64,000 nt of DNA. It comes from an uncultured SAR86 cluster bacterium. Lineage in GTDB: Bacteria; Pseudomonadota; Gammaproteobacteria; Magnimaribacterales; D2472. The stretch spans positions 1 to 64,000 of the forward strand of contig CACEAR010000004.1 in assembly GCA_902557575.1 (NCBI GenBank). The letters run 5' to 3'. The stretch's first letter is position 1. Each line of letters starts with the position of its first letter. The notes under the pieces were generated by a model that saw nothing but the letters and a program-made list of their open reading frames with translations, ran no database searches and was not told where the DNA came from. The position numbers and the translations under genes were made by a program. This document shows, piece after piece, positions 54,331 through 62,180 of the stretch.

Positions 54331-55355
54331 TGAAAGAAACGGATATTTTAATAGTTGGAGCAGGTCCCGTAGGACTTTTTACAGTTTTTGAAGCTGGCCT
54401 ATTAGGATTAAATTGCACATTAATCGATAACTTAGACAAACCTGGTGGGCAATGCGCCGAGCTTTATCCTGAAAAACCTATCTATGATATCCCAGGAGTC
54501 CCATTTCAAACAGCACAAGAACATGTTGATGCCCTATTAAAGCAAATAGAACCTTTTGATTATGATTTAAATTTATCCCAAAGAGTTCAAACAATTTCAG
54601 AAGATGGTGACTTTTGGATTGTAGAAACTAATGAGGGTAATAAATTTAAAACAAAAAATATATTCATAGCAGCAGGTGCTGGATCTTTTGAACCAAGAAG
54701 ACCGGCAAATATTGAAAATCCTGATTTATTTCTCAATAAGGGAGTAACGTATGCCGTAAGAAATATGGATCAGTACAAAGACAAAGAAGTATTCATTTTT
54801 GGTGGTGGAGACTCTGCTTTAGATTGGACAGTGGAATTAAGTAAAATCGCCTCTCACGTTAACTTGGTTCATAGAAGAGATCAGTTTAGAGGTGCATATA
54901 AAACTGAACAAGAAATGAGAGATTTAGTTAAAAATGAAAAAGTTAGTCTTTTTACACCTCACTTAATCAATGAAATAGTTGGAGACAAAAAAGTAACCGG
55001 AGTTAAACTTAAGAACTTCGAAACTTTAGAGATTTCTGAACATAAAGCCGATGAACTGCTATTCCTCTTTGGTTTAAATAAAAAACTAGGTCCAATACTT
55101 GATTGGGAGATTGATTTAGAAGATAAAAAAATATCTGTAAATACCACTACTTTTGAAACATCTAAAAAAGGTATATTTGCTGTAGGTGATATTAATCATT
55201 ACGAAGGAAAGCTTGATCTTATTTTATGTGGATTCCATGAAACAACACTTGCAGTCCAAGAGGCTTTTAAGAGGATAAATCCTGGTGAGAGAGTTCCCTT
55301 TGGATATACAACCTCAAATAAAAAACTTCAAAAAAAACTTGGCGTAATTGATTGA
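54330..55355 (+). CDS. Ferredoxin/flavodoxin-NADP+ reductase, thioredoxin-reductase type
   Basis: A 341-residue flavoprotein with FAD motif VGAGPVGLFTVFEAG at the N-terminus, PGGQCAELYPEKPIYDIPG, and an NADPH motif FGGGDSALDWTVELS in the middle. It lacks the CxxC of thioredoxin reductase and so fits the type 2 FNR (YumC-like) family. The C-terminal FAD contact is GIFAVGDINHYEG, followed by HETTLAVQEAFKRINPG. It is tightly linked to metG and rnt. The likely role is reduction of ferredoxin or flavodoxin for biosynthesis; the partner is not in the window. Confidence 0.88.
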   Translation: MKETDILIVGAGPVGLFTVFEAGLLGLNCTLIDNLDKPGGQCAELYPEKPIYDIPGVPFQTAQEHVDALLKQIEPFDYDLNLSQRVQTISEDGDFWIVETNEGNKFKTKNIFIAAGAGSFEPRRPANIENPDLFLNKGVTYAVRNMDQYKDKEVFIFGGGDSALDWTVELSKIASHVNLVHRRDQFRGAYKTEQEMRDLVKNEKVSLFTPHLINEIVGDKKVTGVKLKNFETLEISEHKADELLFLFGLNKKLGPILDWEIDLEDKKISVNTTTFETSKKGIFAVGDINHYEGKLDLILCGFHETTLAVQEAFKRINPGERVPFGYTTSNKKLQKKLGVID

Positions 55356-55927
55356 AAGAAAAGTTTAGAAAGTTCCTTCCGGTAGTTGTAGATATGGAAA
55401 CTGGTGGTTTTGATCCAGTTAACGATGCACTATTGGAAATTGCTATTACTCTTATAGATTATGACAAAGAATTTCGAGTTGGAACCACTCATAGGCATCA
55501 CATAATACCTTTTGAAGGTTTAAATGTATCTGAGGAATCTCTTGAATTTACCGGCATTGATCTTAATCACCCTCTAAGAAATGCAGTTGATGAAAAAGAA
55601 GCTTTAAAAGACCTTTTTAGTATCGTCAATAAACATAAGAATAAATATGAGTGCAGTAGAGCTATTCTTGTTGGACATAATGCTCATTTTGATTTGGGTT
55701 TTTTAAATGAGTCTATTAAGAGAAATAATATTAAAAGATCCCCTTTTCACCCCTTCTCAGTTTTTGATACTGTATCTATAGGTGGAATTTTTACTGGTCA
55801 AACTGTCCTTGCAAGAGTTGCTAAAGAGCTAGGCTTTGATTATGAAAACGAATTGGCTCATTCAGCATCATATGATTCAGAAATAACAGCGAAAGTTTTC
55901 TGTAAAATCTTAAATAAAATAGATTAG
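55352..55927 (+). CDS. rnt: Ribonuclease T, TTG start
   Basis: A 191-residue DEDDh 3'-5' exonuclease trimming tRNA and other RNA ends. The metal motifs are VVDMETGGFDP (D14/E16 region), VGHNAHFDLGFL and AHSASYDSEITAKVF. TTG at 55352 overlaps the TGA of the preceding gene (TTGA) and gives MKEKFRKFLPVVVDMETGG, matching the family. The TAG stop interlocks with grxD. In many gammaproteobacteria rnt and grxD are neighbours, as here. Confidence 0.95.
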   Translation: MKEKFRKFLPVVVDMETGGFDPVNDALLEIAITLIDYDKEFRVGTTHRHHIIPFEGLNVSEESLEFTGIDLNHPLRNAVDEKEALKDLFSIVNKHKNKYECSRAILVGHNAHFDLGFLNESIKRNNIKRSPFHPFSVFDTVSIGGIFTGQTVLARVAKELGFDYENELAHSASYDSEITAKVFCKILNKID

Positions 55928-56238
55928 CCTACTGCATCATCAACAAGTTTTTGAAGCTCGCCTGATTCATGCATTTGCGTAACAATGTCACAACCCCCAA
56001 TTAACTCACCGGAAATAAAAACCTGAGGAAAGGTTGGCCAGTCAGTTACAGAAGGAAGTGTTGCTCTAACTTCTTGATTTTCTAGGATATCAACAAATGA
56101 GAATTGAGCCCCACAATCTATTAAGGCTTGTACAGTCTTTGATGAAAAACCGCATCTTGGCTCATATGGCGTGCCCTTCATATAAATAAGCACAGGATTT
56201 TCTTTGATTTGTTGTTTAAGTTTTTCTTCTAGGCTCAT
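55924..56238 (-). CDS. grxD: Monothiol glutaredoxin
   Basis: A 104-residue CGFS-type glutaredoxin that carries [2Fe-2S] clusters. The motif is GTPYEPRCGFSSKTVQAL, preceded by NPVLIYMKG, then DWPTFPQVFISGELIGGCDI for glutathione contact. It overlaps pdxJ by 4 bp (ATGA) and interlocks with rnt at its end. Length and motifs are standard. Confidence 0.97.
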   Translation of the reverse strand: MSLEEKLKQQIKENPVLIYMKGTPYEPRCGFSSKTVQALIDCGAQFSFVDILENQEVRATLPSVTDWPTFPQVFISGELIGGCDIVTQMHESGELQKLVDDAVG

Positions 56239-56981
56239 TTAATTATCTTAATATACTGTGAAAGAACATTATCCAATCCATGGATAAGTGATTCAGTTAT
56301 TATAGCGTGACCTATTGAAACTTCATCAATAATATTGAGATCAATTAATTCAGGAAGATTTTCTAAGTTGAGGTCATGACCCGCATTGAGTTTTAAATTA
56401 TTTGATTTTATATACTTGAAAATCTCATGCATTTCTTCAATGTATGAAACTCTTTCATCTTTGTTAAGTTTTGCATATGGTCCAGTATAAATTTCTACTG
56501 AATTTACACCCATTTCCAAAGCATAATCTACAGATTCGAGATTGGCATCAATAAACATACTTACGTATGAACAATCTTCATGGAGTCTTTCTATAATTAA
56601 TTTTAATTCCTCATCATGATCTCCCCTTATCCAACCATGATCTGAGGTTATTTGATTATCTTCATCCGGAACAAGTGTTGCTTGATAAGGTTTTATATCT
56701 TTAACTAAGTTTTCGTATCCCCTAAATGAACCCTTTTCATTATTAAATGGGTTACCCTCAATGTTAAATTCAAGATTATTTTCTTTACATAAAGTAGCTA
56801 AATCTATGACATCTGATGACAAAGCATGTCTCTCATCTGATCTAGGATGAAGAGTAAGACCACAAATATCATGCTCCATACAGGATTTAGCAAAATTCAC
56901 TAATGATGGATAATCTGATCCTCTTGCATTTCTAAGAAGTGCAACCTTATTCAAGTTAACGCTTAAATTTGTTTTATTCAT
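56235..56981 (-). CDS. pdxJ: Pyridoxine 5'-phosphate synthase
   Basis: Condenses deoxyxylulose phosphate with aminoacetone phosphate to form vitamin B6 phosphate. The 248-residue TIM-barrel protein begins NLSVNLNKVALLRNARGSDYP and has ICGLTLHPRSDERHA, LVPDEDNQITSDHGW, SVEIYTGPYAKL, LNAGHDLNLENLP and DEVSIGHAIITE, all PdxJ signatures. It presumably acts with PdxA, not seen here. It is followed by grxD in an ATGA overlap. Confidence 0.96.
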   Translation of the reverse strand: MNKTNLSVNLNKVALLRNARGSDYPSLVNFAKSCMEHDICGLTLHPRSDERHALSSDVIDLATLCKENNLEFNIEGNPFNNEKGSFRGYENLVKDIKPYQATLVPDEDNQITSDHGWIRGDHDEELKLIIERLHEDCSYVSMFIDANLESVDYALEMGVNSVEIYTGPYAKLNKDERVSYIEEMHEIFKYIKSNNLKLNAGHDLNLENLPELIDLNIIDEVSIGHAIITESLIHGLDNVLSQYIKIIK

Positions 56982-57015
56982 AAAATCTATATTAATTATA
57001 ACTAATATTTATGTT

Positions 57016-58353
57016 TTAACTAATATTTTCTTTTATAGTCGAATGAGCTTCTCGTGAAATATTGTGTTTTGATAAAAGATAGCTAGCAAGAAAAAAACAC
57101 ATTACTGGAATAAAGTGATACATATATAAAAGAGTATTCTTGGTAAATTGTGAATTATCAGATCCTAAAGTAATATCAAAACCAATTACACTCTCAAGAA
57201 ATATATAAGGAAAAGCTACCGCAAGGGTATAACCTACTTTGGTAATTGTTGTGTAGTATGCAAACATAGCTCCAGATTTATTAACATCTGATTCTGCCTG
57301 CTCTGCATCCGAGACGTCAGCTACCATAGAAATAATTAATGGTGCAGCGCCTGAAAAGGATATTCCATACATTGCCAGAACAAAAAATAGTACTCCTGCT
57401 TTTACTGATTCACTTGCATCACTTATATAAAGAACAACAAAAAATTGGAGTAGAAATAGAATCCCTGCATATAGAAGACATAATGATGCAGCAAAATGTT
57501 TTGTAAATTTTAGGCCAATATATCTCCATAAAAATATTCCTATAACCGCAAATGTAAAGTTTACGAATATAGCCCTTGATGCGTAATCACCAAGCTCAAG
57601 AATAGATTCCATAAAGATTACAAATAAACCGCCAGTTAAGCTTTGAGCGAAAGCAAGAAGAACGCTTGCCAAAACAAGTCTATTTAAAGTCTTATTCTTA
57701 AAGAATCTCTTGAAGGATTTTAGTGGTTTATCGTAATTTGAGGCAGTCCTTTTATCATCTAAAAAAAATAGACCAAGAAATATTGTCAAAGGAATGCCAA
57801 CCAAAGCGAATACACCAATTGCATTGATCTTTAGGAGAAATGATCCTTCATAGATCTCTATTACTGCAGGTATAGAAATTACAATTAAAGTTGCGATGAT
57901 CGCAATAATTTCTCTCAATGTTAATAATTTAGTTCTTTCATCATATTCAGGAGCGATAAATGATGCCCACGAGAGCTGAGCTATATTGGCAAGGGTAAAT
58001 CCGCTGTATAGAGTAAATAAAGCAATAAATAAGTACCAACCACTAATAAATTCATCTTGAGGAAAAAAAAGAAAATATGCACTTAGGCATAAAACAGGTA
58101 GCGATAAGAAAATCCAATGTTTATGCTTTCCAAATCTAGAAGGATACCTGTCAACCAATGCGCCCATAATAGGATCAGTGAATACGTCTATAATTCTGCC
58201 AGCAAAAAAGATTAATCCCACTAAAGAAAGTCCAAGATTATAGTTTGAAGCGTAAAAAGGAAGAATATATACAAGGATAGGTATCCCGGTTACTGGAAAT
58301 GGAAAAACCAATAATGAATATATGATCTTTTTATTGTTTTCTGAAATAACCAT
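57016..58353 (-). CDS. MFS transporter of the GPH (MelB-like) family
   Basis: A 445-residue permease with about twelve hydrophobic helices. The early segment GRIIDVFTDPIMGALVDRYPSRFGKHKHWI is the glycoside-pentoside-hexuronide:cation symporter signature (DPxxG-x-x-D-R and the RxGxxR-like loop). The substrate is probably a sugar or sugar conjugate taken up with Na+ or H+; it cannot be fixed from sequence. It is 34 bp upstream of pdxJ on the same strand and divergent from the small YcaR-like gene. No sugar-catabolic genes flank it. Confidence 0.85.
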   Translation of the reverse strand: MVISENNKKIIYSLLVFPFPVTGIPILVYILPFYASNYNLGLSLVGLIFFAGRIIDVFTDPIMGALVDRYPSRFGKHKHWIFLSLPVLCLSAYFLFFPQDEFISGWYLFIALFTLYSGFTLANIAQLSWASFIAPEYDERTKLLTLREIIAIIATLIVISIPAVIEIYEGSFLLKINAIGVFALVGIPLTIFLGLFFLDDKRTASNYDKPLKSFKRFFKNKTLNRLVLASVLLAFAQSLTGGLFVIFMESILELGDYASRAIFVNFTFAVIGIFLWRYIGLKFTKHFAASLCLLYAGILFLLQFFVVLYISDASESVKAGVLFFVLAMYGISFSGAAPLIISMVADVSDAEQAESDVNKSGAMFAYYTTITKVGYTLAVAFPYIFLESVIGFDITLGSDNSQFTKNTLLYMYHFIPVMCFFLASYLLSKHNISREAHSTIKENIS

Positions 58354-58392
58354 TTGGATTAGAATACTATACTTGTAATTAATCTATTTTAA

Positions 58393-58566
58393 ATGGCTAA
58401 ATTAAATAAAAATCTTTTAAATATTCTGGTCTGTCCTGTTTCCAAAGGGAAGTTAGTTTATGATGAAGAAAATAATGAACTTATCTGCGAAGAATCTAAA
58501 TTAGCTTATCCAATTATTGATGGCATTCCTGCTATGCTCAAAGAAAAAGCTCGTAAGATTTCGTAA
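58393..58566 (+). CDS. YcaR/UPF0434 (Trm112-like) small protein
   Basis: A 57-residue protein: MAKLNKNLLNILVCPVSKGK at the start, then LVYDEENNELICEESKLAYP and IIDGIPAMLKEKARKIS. This matches the UPF0434/YcaR family (LLEIIACPxCxGKL, AFPxRDGIPVLL). The usual CPxC zinc pair is CPVS here, so one cysteine is lost; a third cysteine (ELICEE) remains. The role is unknown; the eukaryotic relative Trm112 activates methyltransferases. It is divergent from the GPH transporter by 39 bp and is followed by the RNA region at 58567-58795. Confidence 0.88.
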   Translation: MAKLNKNLLNILVCPVSKGKLVYDEENNELICEESKLAYPIIDGIPAMLKEKARKIS

Positions 58567-58604
58567 CATAAAATTTACAATACGTTTCAAAATATATACC
58601 TAAT

Positions 58605-58703
58605 AGAAACACTGTTTAGTTATGATTTCACAGTCGATACAGAAACTTCCCCTGTTTTGATCACTTCGACAAAATATAAGGAGCCGTAAAGGCTCCTTTG
58701 TTT
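58605..58703 (+). ncRNA. Candidate structured small RNA ending in a terminator hairpin
   Basis: Between the YcaR stop and tRNA-Arg lie about 150 bases without an ORF. They contain nested complementary arms: GTCGA (58633-58637) with TCGAC (58666-58670) enclosing ACAG (58639-58642) with CTGT (58652-58655). A competing pair is ACTGT (58611-58615) with ACAGT (58630-58634). The region ends in a GC-rich hairpin and T-run. TTTACA at 58574 and TACCTA at 58597, 17 bases apart, could be a weak promoter. It could be a free small RNA or simply the 3' UTR of the YcaR gene. I recognise no known RNA family. Confidence 0.35.
58678..58703 (+). terminator. Rho-independent terminator upstream of tRNA-Arg
   Basis: The stem AAGGAGCC (58678-58685) pairs perfectly with GGCTCCTT (58691-58698) around the loop GTAAA, followed by TGTTTT. 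It is the clearest intrinsic terminator in the window. It would end transcripts from the YcaR gene or the candidate small RNA, just 14 bases before tRNA-Arg. Confidence 0.8.
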
Positions 58704-58709
58704 TATAAT
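58704..58709 (+). promoter_or_regulatory. Possible -10 box of tRNA-Arg
   Basis: An exact TATAAT begins at the last T of the terminator T-run. A start seven or so bases downstream would fall at about 58716, only two bases before the mature tRNA 5' end. The -35 position would lie inside the hairpin (GGAGCC region) and does not resemble TTGACA. The element is plausible because the terminator otherwise separates the tRNA from any upstream promoter. Confidence 0.4.
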
Positions 58710-58717
58710 TCAAGTAT

Positions 58718-58795
58718 GCGCCTGTAGCTCAGTTGGATTAGAGTGCTTGGCTACGAACCAAGAGGTCGGAGGTTCGAATCCTTCCAGGCGCGCCA
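58718..58795 (+). tRNA. tRNA-Arg(ACG)
   Basis: A complete cloverleaf: acceptor arms GCGCCTG and CAGGCGC, D-loop GCTCAGTTGGATTAGAGT, anticodon stem CTTGG/CCAAG around loop CTACGAA with anticodon ACG (58753-58755), and T-arm GGAGG-TTCGAAT-CCTTC. The discriminator is G58792 and CCA is encoded (58793-58795). The ACG anticodon is expected to be edited to ICG by TadA to read CGU/CGC/CGA. The final A abuts the stop codon of the convergent acyltransferase. Confidence 0.97.
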
Positions 58796-59878
58796 TTAAT
58801 TAGCAGAATTAGCATACTGGTTTAATAGAATGCTTTTTACCTCATCTGGCTCGTCTTTTAGCCTTTCTGAGAAGTATTCATTGTCTTCAAGTTTAAGATC
58901 TTTATTCAAAATAGATAAAGCATCTTTATTTGTAGGATGATTATGAAACTGATTAGATATTTCATTAGTTATTTGCTCAGCAACTATCTCATAAGAGTCT
59001 GATTCGAAGTTCATTACATTTCCAATATTCAATACTACCGATCCTTTAAAGCCTGATATTCCCCTAGATATACTTTCAAGGTCTTCATTTTCTTTTTTTT
59101 CATAAAAGCCGTTTACCTCGGTCTCATAAACCTCTTTAGCTTTATTCAAATCATTTGGGTCAAACTCATATGAAATAGATACTGGAATAACCTTCATTTG
59201 ATTAAAGAAATCAGAAATAGCTAAATCTTTTCTTTTGGTAAGATGGATCATTTTTAGAATTGCTGGATCTGTTATATCTTTACCATCTTTTGCCCTTCCC
59301 TCACGTTGAGCAATCCAGATAGATTCATTTTCAACTTTTACTTTATTGATTATGAATTCTGAAACTAGATTGAGTGATCGATAAATTTCTCTCTTTGATG
59401 ATCCGGATCTAGGTATTATAAAACTCTTATTCAGGCGCATAAGATCTGCAGCCCACTTTTGGTCCATAAGATTACTACCAACAGCTATATTTACAGTAGA
59501 AAAGTCATTTTTGTGAAGAGCAAGGTTCAAAAACGCAGGGTCTAAAGTTATGTCTCTATGATTTGAAATAAAAAGATATGAAGTATTTTCTTTAAGATTT
59601 TCCAGTCCATTATATGTAAAGCCACTTGATGTATCTTTTATGATCTTTTCCATAATCTTTTCATACATATTTTGGTATTGATGGATTGACTTAATTTTTT
59701 TGAATCTTCTGTTGAGATAAAAAGATAAAAATAATCCCAAAAAAGAATTTAAGAAAGTATTGTGGTAACCCCTGGAATGTAAAAAGGCGTTTATTACCTT
59801 CTTATTAGAAGCAAGTTCACGAAGTTTAGATTCAACTTCGTGATCATAATAAGGCCTTATTTCTTCAAATTTATCCAA
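58796..59878 (-). CDS. Glycerol-phosphate/lysophosphatidate acyltransferase-like protein
   Basis: A 360-residue protein of the PlsC/PlsB-type acyltransferase fold. The catalytic region reads LFISNHRDITLDPAFLNLAL, in which the histidine is separated from the aspartate by five residues rather than the usual four. The glycerol-phosphate-binding region has SFIIPRSGSSKREIYRSL, and WIAQREGRAKDG resembles motif III (EGT/EGR). It probably esterifies a lysophospholipid or glycerophosphate, at the membrane. Since plsX is missing from the fab cluster, it is one possible contributor to first or second acylation, but that is speculation. Its stop abuts tRNA-Arg. Confidence 0.8.
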   Translation of the reverse strand: MDKFEEIRPYYDHEVESKLRELASNKKVINAFLHSRGYHNTFLNSFLGLFLSFYLNRRFKKIKSIHQYQNMYEKIMEKIIKDTSSGFTYNGLENLKENTSYLFISNHRDITLDPAFLNLALHKNDFSTVNIAVGSNLMDQKWAADLMRLNKSFIIPRSGSSKREIYRSLNLVSEFIINKVKVENESIWIAQREGRAKDGKDITDPAILKMIHLTKRKDLAISDFFNQMKVIPVSISYEFDPNDLNKAKEVYETEVNGFYEKKENEDLESISRGISGFKGSVVLNIGNVMNFESDSYEIVAEQITNEISNQFHNHPTNKDALSILNKDLKLEDNEYFSERLKDEPDEVKSILLNQYANSAN

Positions 59879-59915
59879 GTTGTATAATGATTTTTAAGAA
59901 TATTTTACAAAATAT

Positions 59916-60659
59916 ATGAAAGATTACCTAAATTATGATGGTTTGGCTGTTATGGCTCATCGAGGCGGCTCTCTTGAAGCTCCTGAAAATACCCTTGAAT
60001 CATTCAAATACGCTCTAGAAATCGGCTCAGATATCATTGAAACAGACATCCAACTAAGCTCTGATGGCATTCCATATATCTTTCATGATGATGACTTAAA
60101 AAGAATTCCTGGTATAGAAAAGAATTTTAATGAGCTTTTAGCTTCTGAAATAGATGAATTAAATATTTTTGATGATTACAAAATACCAACACTTGAAGAA
60201 ACGCTAAAACAATTCCCTAATACTAAATTTCAAATTGATTTTAAAACAGATGAAGTAGTCGATCCTGCAATTGAAATAATTAATAAGTTGCCACATATTA
60301 AAAAGAATTTATGTGTTGCCAGTTTTTCAAGTCAAAGACTGCAAAAAATTAAATCTAAACTTAGTGACGTAACTTATTCAATGGGTCCTCATGAAGTACT
60401 TAAGCTTCTTCTTAAAAGCTTTGGAATATATAGAGGTGAAATTAGTGGTGATTGCCTGCAAATACCAATTTATAGATATGGTATTAAGATTGTTACACAG
60501 AGGTTTGTAGATTTTTGTAAACGTGAAAATATCAAGATTTCTGTTTGGACAATTAATAGTATTGAAGAAATGGACTATCTAATTGGCTTAGATGTAGATG
60601 GGATAATAACAGATAAGCCTAAAGCTTTGATTAATCTACTTGCTTCAAGAAATACTTAA
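59916..60659 (+). CDS. Glycerophosphodiester phosphodiesterase
   Basis: A 247-residue TIM-barrel enzyme releasing glycerol-3-phosphate from deacylated phospholipids. The GDPD signature is MAHRGGSLEAPENTLESF with catalytic histidine and ENT, then DIIETDIQLSSDGIPYIFHDDDLKR with the metal ligands E/D and second histidine, and VWTINSIEEMDYLIGLDVDGIITDKP near the end. It has no signal peptide, so it is UgpQ-like and cytoplasmic. It is divergent from the acyltransferase by 37 bp, and its 3' end overlaps the small membrane protein gene by 29 bp. Confidence 0.95.
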   Translation: MKDYLNYDGLAVMAHRGGSLEAPENTLESFKYALEIGSDIIETDIQLSSDGIPYIFHDDDLKRIPGIEKNFNELLASEIDELNIFDDYKIPTLEETLKQFPNTKFQIDFKTDEVVDPAIEIINKLPHIKKNLCVASFSSQRLQKIKSKLSDVTYSMGPHEVLKLLLKSFGIYRGEISGDCLQIPIYRYGIKIVTQRFVDFCKRENIKISVWTINSIEEMDYLIGLDVDGIITDKPKALINLLASRNT

Positions 60660-60828
60660 CAAGAGCTTTTCTTGCAAAATAATACATAGGGAGAATAATA
60701 ATTGAGCAAATTAGTATTTCTACTCCAATACTATAATCAATAAGAGATCTTATATATCTTGCAACAAACAGACTTACAAGGCCCATTAGTGAATAAAAGA
60801 TAATTGAATTCTTGCTAAATAATTTCAT
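60631..60828 (-). CDS. Small two-helix membrane protein
   Basis: A 65-residue protein with two hydrophobic helices (about 9-25 and 33-52) and a basic C-terminus (ARKALVKYFLKQVD). I recognise no family. Its ATG overlaps the end of the UMF1 transporter gene by 14 bp, a coupling overlap that argues it is real and co-translated. It could be an accessory to that transporter. Its 3' end runs 29 bp into convergent gdpD. Confidence 0.7.
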   Translation of the reverse strand: MKLFSKNSIIFYSLMGLVSLFVARYIRSLIDYSIGVEILICSIIILPMYYFARKALVKYFLKQVD

Positions 60829-62056
60829 TTGGATATTTCACGTATCTTAATAAAAACCCGCCGGCAATAAACAACACAATAATTGGTACAAGAGCTATTT
60901 GTAGATTATTAAATATACCTATAAACATTCCAACCAATGCAGGACCCATCACAGATCCAGCTCTGCCAAATGTATTGTAAAAACCAAAAAACTCGCCAGA
61001 TTTATTTGTAGGAATTATTTTGGAGAAAAAGCTTCTCGATGCAGCTTGAATACCGCCCTGGACTGAACCTATCAGTACTGCCATAACATAAAATTCTGAA
61101 GAGTTGGTAAGCGCAGTTGAGTAAATAACAACGCATATATAAATAAAGATGGTTGCATAAAGAACGACTTTATCATCATATTTATTACCAATATAAGACC
61201 AAAAAAGTGTTGATGGGAATGCAACAAATTGCACTAAAATTAGTGCAACAATAATCGCCGATTGATCAATTCCAATGTTTTCAGCAAAAATTGCTGCAAG
61301 CGACATAATTGTATGAACGCCATCAATATACAAAAAGAAGGCAAATAAAAATAACAGAACATTTTTATTTTTCTGAATATCTCTAAACGTACTTACAAAT
61401 CCGCCAAGAACTTCTTTGAGATTTCCAGTTTTTTCAACTTCACGCTCTTTATAATTAATTGCTAAAGGAAGTAAGAAAATAAACCACCACACTGATACAG
61501 TTATAAATGCCCATCTTACTGCTTCAGCTTCATTGCTTAAGCCAAAGGTTTCAGGTTGAAGGACCATGAATGCATTCAAGGCAAATAACAACCCTCCCCC
61601 CAAGTATCCTAATGCATAACCATAGCTAGATACTTTTGTTAGCTGATCTTCTGAAGCAACATAAACAAGCATTTTGTCATAGAGCACAACTGCTGAAGCA
61701 AAAGAGAAAAATGAAATGCCATAGAGAATGAGAGCCATTAACCATTTGCCCATCGGAATAAAGTAAAAGGAGGCAACTGATACGATTGATAATAAAGTAA
61801 AAATTATAAATAGAATCTTTGTTAGTCTTTTATAGTCGGTTACTGCACCAATAATTGGAGCTGAAACAAGAATAATTAAATTTATTATTGTTAATGCAAA
61901 TGCAAGATATTGAGTTGCTTGAAGTGACTCAAGACCATTAGACCAGTAGCTTGCATAAAATAGTGGAAAAAATGCTGCTATAACTGTTGTTGCATAGGCT
62001 GAGTTACCGAAATCATAGAATATCCAAGACTTAATTTCTTTGTTAAAATCCTTCAT
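60815..62056 (-). CDS. MFS transporter of the UMF1/Atg22-like family
   Basis: A 413-residue permease with about twelve transmembrane helices. The start KEIKSWIFYDFGNSAYATTV is the hallmark of the UMF1 (vacuole effluxer Atg22-like) group; the late segment GSVQGGIQAASRSFFSKIIP and EFFGFYNTFGRAGSVMGPALVG also match. Bacterial members are of unknown substrate; fungal Atg22 exports amino acids. It is co-transcribed with the 65-residue protein and divergent from a 35-residue ORF, 16 bp away. Confidence 0.88.
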   Translation of the reverse strand: MKDFNKEIKSWIFYDFGNSAYATTVIAAFFPLFYASYWSNGLESLQATQYLAFALTIINLIILVSAPIIGAVTDYKRLTKILFIIFTLLSIVSVASFYFIPMGKWLMALILYGISFFSFASAVVLYDKMLVYVASEDQLTKVSSYGYALGYLGGGLLFALNAFMVLQPETFGLSNEAEAVRWAFITVSVWWFIFLLPLAINYKEREVEKTGNLKEVLGGFVSTFRDIQKNKNVLLFLFAFFLYIDGVHTIMSLAAIFAENIGIDQSAIIVALILVQFVAFPSTLFWSYIGNKYDDKVVLYATIFIYICVVIYSTALTNSSEFYVMAVLIGSVQGGIQAASRSFFSKIIPTNKSGEFFGFYNTFGRAGSVMGPALVGMFIGIFNNLQIALVPIIVLFIAGGFLLRYVKYPNEII

Positions 62057-62072
62057 AATTCTTTAATTAAAT

Positions 62073-62180
62073 ATGAACGATAACGAAACAACGAAGTTCG
62101 CAACATTCTTTTTGGTTGGCATAGCACTATTAGTTTTTCTTCTTGGTGTTGGCTCATATTTTTATAGTATATATATGTAA
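62073..62180 (+). CDS. Candidate 35-residue single-span membrane protein
   Basis: The ATG at 62073 opens MNDNETTKFATFFLVGIALL, and the frame continues through VFLLGVGSYFYSIYM to TAA at 62180. It has a short polar head and one transmembrane helix (about 9-31). The stop directly abuts the HIT gene stop, following the pattern of all other convergent pairs here, and the ORF fills the whole gap. No clear ribosome site precedes it, and the promoter would have to lie in a 16-bp gap or inside the UMF1 gene. No family is recognised. Confidence 0.5.
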   Translation: MNDNETTKFATFFLVGIALLVFLLGVGSYFYSIYM

